Translations under genes and position numbers: made by a program
Assembly (NCBI RefSeq): GCF_009017415.1
Contig: NC_092410.1
Location: 186,001 to 250,000 of the forward strand
Direction of reading: 5' to 3'
Length of the DNA stretch: 64,000 bases
DNA from: Aspergillus flavus
Taxonomy: Eukaryota; Ascomycota; Eurotiomycetes; Eurotiales; Aspergillaceae
The notes under the pieces: model-generated
What the model saw: the letters and a program-made list of their open reading frames with translations, nothing else
What the model was told of the DNA's origin: nothing
The model's database searches: none
In this document: one piece after another, positions 46,355-55,586 of the stretch
How the letters are laid out: each line of letters opens with the position of its first letter
Numbering within the stretch: position 1 is the first letter of the stretch

Positions 46355-47077
46355 ATGCTCTCCTCCTTCCTTCCTTCCGGCACCAACACATCAAACTCCG
46401 GTCATCACAGCCCCGACAATGCATCCGAAACACAATCAACCACACAGTCCGCACCACTCGAGCACACATCCACCGCAATGCCACCAGTCCCAACCAAAGG
46501 TCGACGCAAACGAATCGTCGTAGCCATGACCGGAGCCACCGGCTCAATCCTGGGAATCAAAGTCCTCATCGCCCTGCGCCGCCTCAACATCGAAACCCAC
46601 CTCGTAATCAGCAAATGGGCCGAAGCAACCATAAAATACGAAACAGACTATCACCCGCGGAATGTTCGTGCCCTAGCCGACTACGTCCACAACATAAACG
46701 ACATGGCGGCACCCATATCCAGCGGGTCCTTCAAGACCGACGGCATGATCGTCGTCCCATGTTCCATGAAAACCCTCGCCGCTATCAACTCCGGGTTCTG
46801 TGAAGATCTCATCTCCCGGACTGCAGACGTCATGCTCAAGGAGCGCAGGAAGCTGGTTCTTGTTGCTAGGGAAACGCCTCTTAGTGATATTCATCTTCGC
46901 AATATGCTTTCTGTGTCTCAGGCTGGGGCTATTATCTTCCCGCCTGTGCCGGCGTACTATATCAAGGCGGCGTCTGTGGATGAACTTGTGGATCAGAGTG
47001 TTGGGCGCATGTTGGATCTGTTTGATCTGGATACGGCTGATTTTGCTAGATGGGAGGGTTGGAAGAAGGATAACTGA
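46355..47077 (+). CDS. padA: flavin prenyltransferase (UbiX/Pad1 family)
   Basis: Intronless 240-residue protein that joins dimethylallyl phosphate to FMN to make the prenyl-FMN cofactor needed by the neighbouring FdcA. The N-terminal 48 residues are Ser/Thr/Pro-rich with few acids near the start and may be a mitochondrial targeting region, as in yeast Pad1. The flavodoxin-like core begins R-K-R-I-V-V-A-M-T-G-A-T-G-S-I-L-G (about 51-67). It continues with H-L-V-I-S-K-W-A, I-S-S-G-S-F and D-G-M-I-V-V-P-C-S-M-K-T-L-A-A-I, E-R-R-K-L-V-L-V-A-R-E-T-P-L near the phosphate site, and F-P-P-V-P-A-Y-Y. These are the UbiX signature motifs in order. A second Met at residue 42 could start a cytosolic form lacking the leader. 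Confidence 0.95.
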   Translation: MLSSFLPSGTNTSNSGHHSPDNASETQSTTQSAPLEHTSTAMPPVPTKGRRKRIVVAMTGATGSILGIKVLIALRRLNIETHLVISKWAEATIKYETDYHPRNVRALADYVHNINDMAAPISSGSFKTDGMIVVPCSMKTLAAINSGFCEDLISRTADVMLKERRKLVLVARETPLSDIHLRNMLSVSQAGAIIFPPVPAYYIKAASVDELVDQSVGRMLDLFDLDTADFARWEGWKKDN

Positions 47078-47739
47078 AACGGTGATCGCAAAATCACTTA
47101 TACCTCGTGATGTATATGGGCATGGTATCTTTTGTGTTTTGAATTTGCGTACTGCTTTACGGAGTCCGCTTTTGGAAGAAAAGGAAAGGCATGGAACGGG
47201 CTTGTTTTGCATGGTGTAATGAAGATGGATTGTTATTCTCGATAGCATGATGGCGTTACTCAGGCTAGGCGTTCTAATTAAATTTTACCGGTGAAAATGA
47301 AAGCAATAACTGCAAGTTTGTCTCGTGTGTCCATCAAATGTAGAAGAAAATCATCTTGGGACCCTTCGCTCGATTTGTTGAGCAAGCTTGAGGTGTATGG
47401 TGACTTTGAGGATAATGGAATGCGGAGGAGGAATTCTCTCCCACAAAACTCTACACGCGATGACGAAACAAAGTAGTTATATAGAGGGATAGGAGAGGGA
47501 TTTTTTGATTGTGATATTGAAGGTTTATTGGGTATAGAAGCTGGACCTCAACGTACCGGGAATGGTCCTATTAAATTAGATTTCCTAAGCCTGTCTCGGT
47601 CTATCTATACCCTGTACCCATCTATCCTATTAACACCCCATGAATAATGGATACTGCATATACATTGCAACCAGACCAATTGGTCTATTGTAATGATCGT
47701 GTCTTGACTTGTTTCCCGGTTGACCTTGTAAGACCTAGC
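47078..47739. other. 3' intergenic between convergent genes, no gene seen
   Basis: A 61-codon frame at 47291-47476 has no motif. Confidence 0.4.
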
Positions 47740-48637
47740 TTAGATCAAGGTAGACTCGACGGTAGCCAGAGTGCCATTCTCAATAGCACCAGCATGGTGG
47801 CGGGCAACCAGTCCGTAAGCGAATTGGTACCTGGAGAAGATCCACGTTAGTACTTTGCAACAGCAACCATAGAGTGATGGACACATACTTGTCAAGCATA
47901 GGAAGCACCTCGGTCAAGCCAGGGGTGTTTCTCCAGTCCCTCATGAGATCGGTAACGATACCGAAGATGCCCATCAGAGTAACGCCGGCCTTCTCCATAC
48001 GACGGTTGGCATCCTCAGCGAGACGGGCATCGAAAGTACCGCTGGCCTCGGTGTTGGCGAAGACCTCGTATCCTTCATCGACGAGAGAAAGGGCAAGGAA
48101 TGCAGTGCCTGTTCAATGAACCTTTAGTAAGTGCCAATGATCGATTGACATGTAAAAAAGACCAACTTACAAACTTCAGTCACGATACCACCAATGATCA
48201 GCTGTTTCTTGCCAGTGGCGCGGACGGCAGCACGGAACTCCTCGTTGTCCCAGGCGTTGACCTCACCCTGGCGCTGGACAAGGGTGGCGTTGGGGTGCAT
48301 ATCCCGGATTTCCTTGAGCAGGAGACCGTTGGGGCCGGTGTCAGAGGAGGTGGTCAAGACAGTGGGGAGGTCAAAGACGTTTCCGATGGCGGCGTGGGCC
48401 AGCATGTTGTTGCGGAAGTCATTGGTACTATAGTCACGCACCAACTGGGCGAGACCGACCTGGTGATCGATGACGAGCAGGGCCTGACATGCAAAGTTAG
48501 TATGAGCAGGACAGGTAGGATTACTCATGGGGAGCAATGAGGCATACAGCGTTGTCCTTGTCAATTCTGTTCCACGCCAGAGCGGGGACAGAGGCTCCAA
48601 GGAGCGCGATGGTCTGGAAGATCTTGCTGAGCTGCAT
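47740..48637 (-). CDS. isochorismatase-family cysteine hydrolase (YcaC-like) with signal peptide
   Basis: Four exons on the minus strand (48548-48637, 48171-48483, 47889-48108, 47740-47830) give 237 residues. The core is YcaC-like: N-A-A-L-L-V-I-D-H-Q-V-G-L with the catalytic Asp, T-S-S-D-T-G-P-N-G, V-Q-R-Q-G-E-V-N-A-W, and G-I-V-T-E-V-C with the nucleophilic Cys, whose codon is split by the second intron. The C-terminal region (F-A-N-T-E-A-S-G-T-F) completes the fold. Relatives hydrolyse amides or ring imides; the substrate is unknown. Unlike most YcaC-like proteins it begins with a clear signal peptide (about 1-21, M-Q-L-S-K-I-F-Q-T-I-A-L-L-G-A-S-V-P-A-L-A), so export is predicted. All introns are GT..AG and in frame. 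Confidence 0.87.
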
Positions 48638-49962
48638 TTTGCTGGTTTTGTCTTGAGAGATGCTGGAAAGCTATTGTTGCTCACTGGATCTGCTGCTGCC
48701 TGGTAAAAGAACCTCCATGTCAAGGAGATATCCTCTGTTTATATAGTGTGCTGAAATTGCATCCCAACGCTAGATTGAACCTGCAACGTATGTGTATAGC
48801 ATTGACAGCAATTTCCCGAATTGGTAATTTTGAAGAAATGTCCCTTAGCAACTCTTGTATAATCCTTCGTCAGCGTTCAGAATGATCCCGCATGTCTTGG
48901 CATGCAAGTTATAGTGGGACTCTCATCGCTGACCAGTGATTATACAATTCTGACAAGCCCTTCTTGGCGGGCCGACCCTTCCCTAATATGGCTTTTTAAC
49001 GGATGAAAGTTTTTGCCGACCAATAACACCACGGCAGGAGAAATTAACTACTGCCCTAATTTGTGAATAGTTGACACTTAACGGTCTGGGGTACTAGAGC
49101 TCTCGGAGGAATCTACGATACTACCCTGGTTTTATCCACTGTTGGAGATTAGTGTCTTCTTAGCGTCTGTCCATTACTCATGAATACTACGAGGTAGTTT
49201 CTTGATAATCATGTGTAAGGGTGTACACATCACAGGAAATTGAAGTCCAAGATGAGTCTGTCCCGTCTTTTCAGTGGGTTAGTAATTTAATCAATAATAC
49301 CTATCTCTGGAAGAGGTTGATGCAGATAGCTTGCTACCCTGGTAGAGGGGAAAACTCATCAGATAGATAGCGCCTGTACCTGAAAAAATCTGTCTAGACC
49401 CGGCTAGACCAAGACCCATCCGAAGCAAAGAGGCTAATGTAAGCACTGACTGTCCAAACCAAACCGAGAGGTCCCTGGTTTCCCGTGTTTAATTCTACTG
49501 TCGCGGTCGTGGAATGGAGGATGGCGAGAATAATCCACGTGGTGAGAATATCGGAACCATGTCCTCCGGGGATGTAATGAGAGGACCATCTATAGTAGGC
49601 TGCATATCTCGGTAGCTGGGAGTTACTAAGCACGGTATAGTATCATATTACGTTGGTAATCATTTACTGGGCCACTGGTGCAATGTTTAATCTGTGATTG
49701 TCTGTAAACACCTTCTCCTTGACTGTGAACGGTATGTTGGTTGTCCGCATTTTAGCTGAGTTTAGAACATCACCTTACGGCAAAAGCTTTTAGTGAGATC
49801 TTTTATCCTTTGTTTTCTCTCTCTTTCTCTAGCAGTAGAGTCATACTATGCGCCGGTTTAAGATTATCCTTAACTAGAATCTGCTGTGCTTGGAACCGTG
49901 CCGTTTCTGTTCCAGCCATCTCCATCCTCACCCACCTTCCAGCCGATTCTTATAATGGCATC
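48638..49962. other. intergenic, no gene seen
   Basis: The left 100 bases are the hydrolase promoter (TATATA-like element near 48738 in minus orientation). The rest has only short conflicting frames. Confidence 0.4.
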
Positions 49963-50292
49963 TTACTGATCAAGACTGAAGCGGATAAAACCACTAACTT
50001 GCTCCCTTGAAGGAGCTGGCGGAACGAGAACACCATGGAGCGAAACGGTGTTTCCATTGTCATCCTCAGCCGTGATGTTCACATCGGTGGGGCCAACATA
50101 TGAGGGCCCGGGATCAACTTGGTAATTGCCAGATAATTCTGCCAAGTTGCCGTATGCGAGGGTCAAATTTGGTGCCCCATACTGCACAAGAGGTGGGTTG
50201 AATGAACCAGAAGCCAGAATTTGACGGTCTTCGGCAATGAAAAAGCCCTGAAAGGCTTGGCCGGCACCTTGGAAGCTGCCTTGTGCAGACAT
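49963..50292 (-). CDS. hypothetical protein, 109 residues
   Basis: Single-exon frame with even, protein-like composition: Gln/Gly-rich start (M-S-A-Q-G-S-F-Q-G-A-G-Q-A-F-Q-G-F-F), then predicted strands with Asn/Pro/Val (N-L-T-L-A-Y-G-N-L-A, V-D-P-G-P-S-Y-V-G-P-T-D-V) and an end in F-S-L-D-Q. No signal peptide, membrane segment or cysteine. A TATATATA element lies near 50478-50486, about 190 bases upstream. I do not recognise the family; the repetitive beta pattern could be a small lectin- or jelly-roll-like domain, but nothing proves this. Confidence 0.5.
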   Translation of the reverse strand: MSAQGSFQGAGQAFQGFFIAEDRQILASGSFNPPLVQYGAPNLTLAYGNLAELSGNYQVDPGPSYVGPTDVNITAEDDNGNTVSLHGVLVPPAPSREQVSGFIRFSLDQ

Positions 50293-51216
50293 CTATTCAG
50301 AACGTTAGGGAAACTTTTTCAACGTTTGAGAATGGAGGATGACCGAAGTATTCATGACTTGCAGGCAGGTATTACTTTGAATTGAGAGGAGGGCAGTTGC
50401 CTTTAAATTGAGGTATGGAGCAGGACTTGTGGGATGATGGTTGGATATGCTGCTTGATGGCCAGGAGCAAGGGATCTGTATATATATATTTACGGCCTCA
50501 GACCAAAAGGAGGGGTACAAAGTCTGAGCGCTGAGAACTTGCAATGTCGTGCTCATGCAATGGCATATTCTCTGCTGGACGCTAGTACTAACAGCAACAC
50601 CCCGCTGGGATCGACAGCAAGTTCACCGGCGGAAGTCTTTGCCGCGATGGATGAGGTTGAAGGGAACCCGCGTGGGCATCGCCGCCACGTAGAGAATTCT
50701 TATTGACCATGCCATGATCCTCTCCGATGATCATTCCTTTCGCTAGCTCCACCTGTCCGATGGCGTGCGTTGCGATTCAGATCGTACACGAGAGGACGCT
50801 CTAACCCCTCGTTGGCCTCAATTTACTGGAGGAATCTGCATGTGTTGGTTATCCTTTACTAGCGCTCGGACACCTTACAGTTCAGATCGGAGTAAGCCAA
50901 ATATATATATAAAAAGTGTGATATGATATATAAGGATGCTTAGGTCATGACCTATCCGTCTCTCATGATCACATTTCTTATTGAGGAGCGGGAGACTGCG
51001 TTTCCTTTATTGATTGATGGTAGAACGTTTTATTGTCATTATGGTTACTAGAGTATATACATATTTGTTGATGTGTTAGCCACCGTGCTAGGAGAAATAA
51101 ATCAAATAAACATGAGGAAAATATCACACAAAGAATATAAATATAAAAGAAGGCCTTGCGTAATTCGTGCAGCTAAATTTCGTCGTTAAACATTCAATGA
51201 TGGATTAGATCCGATT
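50293..51216. other. intergenic, AT-rich in part
   Basis: Promoter side of the hypothetical gene, then sequence with a strongly AT-rich block (ATATATATATAAAAAG near 50901-50917, and 51040-51150). No gene is seen. Confidence 0.4.
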
Positions 51217-52950
51217 TCATACGGACGCCCGTCCTCGGAATTCATTGATTAGAGCCACAATTTCTGGAACTTCCTCACCAGACTCGGGCAATTTATGGTT
51301 TTCATTTTCCGCAGAAAGTTTGTTCCTCTTTGCCATGGAATTGGGAACTGGAATCTGTGTGTTACGTCTCGAGATGTAGCCGCGTGGTTTCTTGGAACGT
51401 GGGGGTACCGGAGGCTTGGATGCACTCGATACAGACTCCGTCCTCTCAATCGGTACCCTCTCAAGTGGGTCGCAGCTTGAGTCGATAGGCGAAAGTGGAT
51501 CGCCAATATCGTGTGGGATACTGATCGAGATGTTTCTGCTGATCTCTTTGCCGATCAGGGCTCGGACCCCTTGTAGAAGTTCTGCGGTACTGCCAGACAC
51601 CTTGTCTCTCCCAGCGCCGTTCCACTGGACCTTAGAAAACTCCGTTGGACACTGATGTGGAGAATCTATCCAGTTCGCTTCGCTTTGCCTTCGTGCGTGA
51701 GACACGGCTTGCTGGTCGACATAGATGTTGATATGTATGGGTGCGCCCTCGAGCTTTTGCGTATGACCCTCCACGAGCTGAGCTGCTTTCACTGGAGGGT
51801 TAAAGGCGGGCGAACGAATGTCCGCTGCCACTGATAACATCCAGACATAGAAGGACCAGATCAATTGCCCAAAGATTGCCAGTAAGACGCAGATACCGAT
51901 AAGGGCACTGTGCATGGTCGTCGCTATTCTAGAGGGAACCTTTTCAAGCAACTGTGTGAAATCAGGGAAGTTAAATGCCCATTGCTCTGGTTCATTCACT
52001 GACTCCATGCTCGTCAACTGAACCGGGGGGATGGTCAGGAGTAATTCCCTGGCGCAAACGGCGGCAGCGGCGGCGGCGTAGCCATTCCACTGTTCGTTAC
52101 CGTGCGAATCGGAATAACTACAGATACCGCGAATAGGAATACAACTGACAGAATCACATAGTTCTGATGTTTCCCTATCGAAGCACAGTGCATCTAGCTC
52201 GCTCGTGAGTTGATCCCTTGCAACAGCATCTTTGATGTCCTTTTCTACCAATGCGATCACTCCATCGTGAACCTCGATTCGATGGTCTTGCCGGGCTTGT
52301 CGTTCTATTATCTCAGATGACTGCCGAGGGCACTCCTTGAGGCAATCGCATCCATTAGTGTGGACAAACTGAGATTTGTAGAGACGGTCCGTTCGTGCTT
52401 CGGGACGCCTGAATGTCGCTTCGATGGTCGGGGACCTAGTATAGGCATTCTCAAAGCTTTCACTAAGGTCAAGCCCATAGAAAAGACGCGTCTTCAGCGC
52501 AGTTACTGCATGAAGAAGAGCACGCGGAGGGGACAGCGAATGTCCAGCAAATATGTATCCATCAGATGTTCCCTTTCTGAAGCGATGCTGAACTACCCGA
52601 GTTCCAATGATCACATCTCCGAGGCGCACATCATACTTTGAACTTGGTGCGCCACCGGCAATACCGACATTGAAAACGAAACGCATGGAGGTAAATCTTT
52701 TCTGCATGTATTCCATCACTCTGGGAACAGATACCATTGCGGACTGATCGGCAGGCAAGCAGCAGCAGATCACGACTTTGTGGCCTCCGATACGTCCTAG
52801 TGTGTAGTAGTTACAAATTCCCTTGGACGCGGGAGTGGTTTCATCGTAGATGTCGTCCAGAACTTGGCGCGAAGCAATGTATTCTTTCAAAAGCGTACAG
52901 ACCCAGCAGATCGTAAACTCGCTGTCACTGGGTGGTGTAGATTCACCCAT
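51217..52950 (-). CDS. PNP_UDP (nucleoside phosphorylase-like) domain protein with one membrane segment
   Basis: Intronless 577-residue protein. Residues about 12-305 form a purine/uridine phosphorylase-like domain of the type that sits at the N-terminus of many fungal NLR-like (STAND) immune or incompatibility proteins: I-C-W-V-C-T-L-L-K-E at the start, Y-T-L-G-R-I-G-G-H-K-V-V, N-V-G-I-A-G-G-A-P, V-R-L-G-D-V-I-I-G, and I-P-I-R-G-I-C-S-Y-S-D-S-H near 271-283. The usual C-F-E-M-E-A-A-G nucleoside-binding segment is changed to C-F-D-R-E-T-S-E-L. Instead of NACHT/NB-ARC and repeats there is a hydrophobic segment (about 349-374) and a 200-residue tail rich in Ser, Pro, Arg and Lys. An enzymatic or a signalling role is unproven. 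Some bases upstream (52951-53640) show no other exon. Confidence 0.8.
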   Translation of the reverse strand: MGESTPPSDSEFTICWVCTLLKEYIASRQVLDDIYDETTPASKGICNYYTLGRIGGHKVVICCCLPADQSAMVSVPRVMEYMQKRFTSMRFVFNVGIAGGAPSSKYDVRLGDVIIGTRVVQHRFRKGTSDGYIFAGHSLSPPRALLHAVTALKTRLFYGLDLSESFENAYTRSPTIEATFRRPEARTDRLYKSQFVHTNGCDCLKECPRQSSEIIERQARQDHRIEVHDGVIALVEKDIKDAVARDQLTSELDALCFDRETSELCDSVSCIPIRGICSYSDSHGNEQWNGYAAAAAAVCARELLLTIPPVQLTSMESVNEPEQWAFNFPDFTQLLEKVPSRIATTMHSALIGICVLLAIFGQLIWSFYVWMLSVAADIRSPAFNPPVKAAQLVEGHTQKLEGAPIHINIYVDQQAVSHARRQSEANWIDSPHQCPTEFSKVQWNGAGRDKVSGSTAELLQGVRALIGKEISRNISISIPHDIGDPLSPIDSSCDPLERVPIERTESVSSASKPPVPPRSKKPRGYISRRNTQIPVPNSMAKRNKLSAENENHKLPESGEEVPEIVALINEFRGRASV

Positions 52951-53642
52951 CTCAACGGCAATCCGGGCGGTTCAACGCCAGACAGAATCTCGTGTGACAG
53001 AGCTTTTGCCTCTCTTGAAGGTTGATGTTGAGCCGCAATGTCTGTGAGCGACCGTGTGGGTATCCTGGTCGATGTCGATGTGTAGCGTTAATATCAAAGT
53101 GCGGGTAATTTCTCCGAATGGTAGTAAGGAACAATAGCGCGGTTCCTTAGCTACAATCTTACATAGAACCGGGTCGCAGAATAATATAAAAATAATTGTC
53201 GGACGTGGCATTTTGATGCGCTCCAACGGATCTGACATGTATTGCGCTGTGATTTGCGAGACTAGCAAAGATCACCCGGCGCGTAATAGGCTGCATGGTT
53301 GCTCGGCGGCTAAGTCACCACGCCAACGTGTCAGAACAAGTGCTTTTCCGAATCTAATACAATATCAACTGTCTAGTGATCGAAGCACTTCTTATGATCT
53401 GTACAATATGCAACATCGGAGGGAGGAATAGGATGGTAGGCGAACGTACAAGACATCCCACCGATATTATCATCAGGCAATCATCTTCTGACAACTGTAC
53501 TACAGCCAGTTTCAGATTGTACATGACTCATACACGACTCTGCTCCAGTATAACAACTCATGAATATCACGTGGTGTACAATGTCATTATGAATGCGTTT
53601 GCCAAAACACGTTGTAAGCAGGTATGTGTCCACCAAATGCCT
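52951..53642. other. intergenic, no gene seen
   Basis: The stretch lies between two minus-strand genes. Short frames (52972-53268 minus, 53376-53807 plus) have no motif; the latter runs into the kinase gene on the opposite strand. Confidence 0.4.
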
Positions 53643-54584
53643 TCAATACCAAATAGTTCCGAACATCTTCTTCATCACGTCGTATTCCACATAGTATGGA
53701 TAGTATGGGGGAATAAATCTTTCAACCATACGATCCCACGATGTCCTCCATGGCGGATTAAATATGGCACGATAAGACTCCCAATATTCAGGCCAAACCC
53801 CAGATAGTCCCCAGTCCAATAGCACGACAGTACTATCAGATCGGACCGGCATGTTACCCTCATGAAGGTCACTGTGTGTGAACACTATTTTGTGTCCTTT
53901 CGACCCTCGTACGATCTGCTGTAAGATATACTCACTGGCCCAAAAATTGGACTGCGGGTCGTTTTCGCTTTCAAGTAGCTTTGCTGGAAGCCGGTCTCGC
54001 AAAGCTTGGACCATGCCTTCGTTGAAGCTCTCTGATTCGTAGGGCCCGTAGCTATACTTTGTATGACCACCATAGCCTCCTTCGAAAACTCCATCTCGGC
54101 AAGGTGAGTAATCTAGCCCACCAATGAAGTTGCCTTCAATCGCTCGCATTTGCTGGACGTAGTCCGTTAATTGGGCGAGGATTCTTTGGTGTTCTGTCTC
54201 AGAAGCATTGTCCCAGTACTGTTCAAAAGGTGTTCCATATTCATACGACATGATGATGTATCTAGTCCCGTCAAGAATGTATGCACTCAGCAGCTTGGGT
54301 GCCGCGATGGTGGTACGTTTGGATGCTAAATGAAGCGCCCCAACCTCGGCCAAACGAACCCCATGACTGAACTTCACAAGCATGTCAGTGTCGGCCCAGG
54401 CGAGGCAAGCGCCCATTTTGTCCGGTAGGAGGTCCTCGGCATCCTTCAGATCTTCTGGATCCAAGATAATCGTAGGCGGACCGATATCCTCCGAGTAAAT
54501 GAGACACAGTTCAGGTTCTTCGGGAGATGTTGTGCATTGTTGACTGTCGATGGATTCAACACCCTGTGAAGCTTGCCCACACAC
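53643..54584 (-). CDS. APH-fold small-molecule kinase-like protein
   Basis: Single-exon frame of 313 residues of the aminoglycoside-phosphotransferase/fungal choline-kinase-like superfamily. Visible are L-V-K-F-S-H-G-V-R-L-A-E-V-G-A-L as the ATP-binding strand, I-A-A-P-K-L-L-S-A-Y, Y-I-I-M-S-Y-E-Y-G as the hinge, and the catalytic loop F-T-H-S-D-L-H-E-G-N near residue 245, followed by V-V-L-L-D-W-G-L-S-G-V-W-P-E-Y-W-E, where the second Asp binds Mg2+. This copy keeps both key Asp residues, unlike the broken relative at 26636. The first 40 residues overlap an upstream minus-strand frame, so the true start may be downstream or an intron may lie there. The substrate is unknown. Confidence 0.78.
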   Translation of the reverse strand: MCGQASQGVESIDSQQCTTSPEEPELCLIYSEDIGPPTIILDPEDLKDAEDLLPDKMGACLAWADTDMLVKFSHGVRLAEVGALHLASKRTTIAAPKLLSAYILDGTRYIIMSYEYGTPFEQYWDNASETEHQRILAQLTDYVQQMRAIEGNFIGGLDYSPCRDGVFEGGYGGHTKYSYGPYESESFNEGMVQALRDRLPAKLLESENDPQSNFWASEYILQQIVRGSKGHKIVFTHSDLHEGNMPVRSDSTVVLLDWGLSGVWPEYWESYRAIFNPPWRTSWDRMVERFIPPYYPYYVEYDVMKKMFGTIWY

Positions 54585-55586
54585 TGATTCTTTTTTTCTT
54601 CCGTTGAAGAATCGCCTTTGCTTTCTCCTTCTGGCTCATCCTGTCTGTTCCCCTGGCCTTCGACGTCAAGCTGAAGTGGCTCAATAAAATTCAATTCGGA
54701 TAGGGACCTGCCATTTCCTCCGTATTTCGGTGGAATATCCGGGCCAAGGTGAACGGCTAGGTCCTCCGGCTTTTGCAAAAGAATGGTACCCCGTAGAAGG
54801 TATTCGGGGGCATCCAAGATAGCGAGGTACTCAGGCGATGGGTAGATAATGTATGTTTTCTCAAGAAGACAGGGGTAGCATCAGTGTAATCAAATCACTG
54901 ACCGCCTCCTGGACCTTCCCTCGAAACGACGTATATCCTTTACCTCCTCCTGGTTTCTGCTGCAGCCGGAATTCGACGATACAACTGACTGCTTGATTGG
55001 TCTTCCGGTCAATGTCCATTGGCTGGGACAGGACTAAAGTGGCGAGAAGTTCCAGTATGGCGACTCTCAACTTGCTAATTCCGGCAGATGTTGAAAGGTC
55101 TTCGTGCAACGGCGAGAATCCCTTCAAGATCATCTCATCGATGGTGGACCACAGAACATAGCTTCCACGACTTTTAGTAATATAGAACAGGCCTAGCTCG
55201 GGTAAAATCAATTTAGCCTTGTCTATACGTGCCCGTGGATCGCATCTGCGCCGCCAATCTAGTGTCTTGGAGATTGAGTAGCGGGCTTTCGGAAGTTACA
55301 GTGATGGAATTATAGAATGGTGTTTTAAAAGCTTTGTCTGTGTTACCCTTGTTACCTCATCTCGAGAATGTCCTTCAATGCATACCATTTGTATAATAGC
55401 CTCTACGACTCTTGGTTCGCCACCATTTAGGTCAGTGCCCCATATCTCACTATAGCGTGCCTCCGTGGCGAGAGATCGTATGTTTTGCAATATAAATTGT
55501 GTGTGTTGCACAAATGGACATTCCATGTCGTAGTGACACCGTGACTTCAGAGGGTATGGCTTTGGATTGGCCTTAGGACATGCCAC
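54585..55586 (-). CDS. unresolved multi-exon locus, possibly divergent Sec14-like (CRAL-TRIO)
   Basis: Three protein-like frames lie in order on the minus strand: 55296-55586 (starts M-A-C-P-K-A-N-P), about 54890-55265 (W-R-R-R-C-D-P then F-Y-I-T-K-S-R-G-S-Y-V-L-W-S-T-I-D) and 54446-54817 plus upstream codons (T-Y-I-I-Y-P-S-P-E-Y-L...I-P-P-K-Y-G-G-N). The order of a W-R-R end, an Y-V-L-W strand, a C-I-V-E-F strand and a final P-P-K-Y-G-G recalls the CRAL-TRIO lipid-binding fold, but the match is weak. I could not find GT..AG pairs that join all pieces in frame, and the last piece overlaps the kinase start. It may be a damaged or badly resolved gene; transcript data would settle it. Confidence 0.3.

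Noticed and set aside
54446..54817. In-frame fusion of the Sec14-like frame with the APH-like kinase
   Set aside because: The GT..AG pairs I tried gave the wrong phase or a stop codon at the join.
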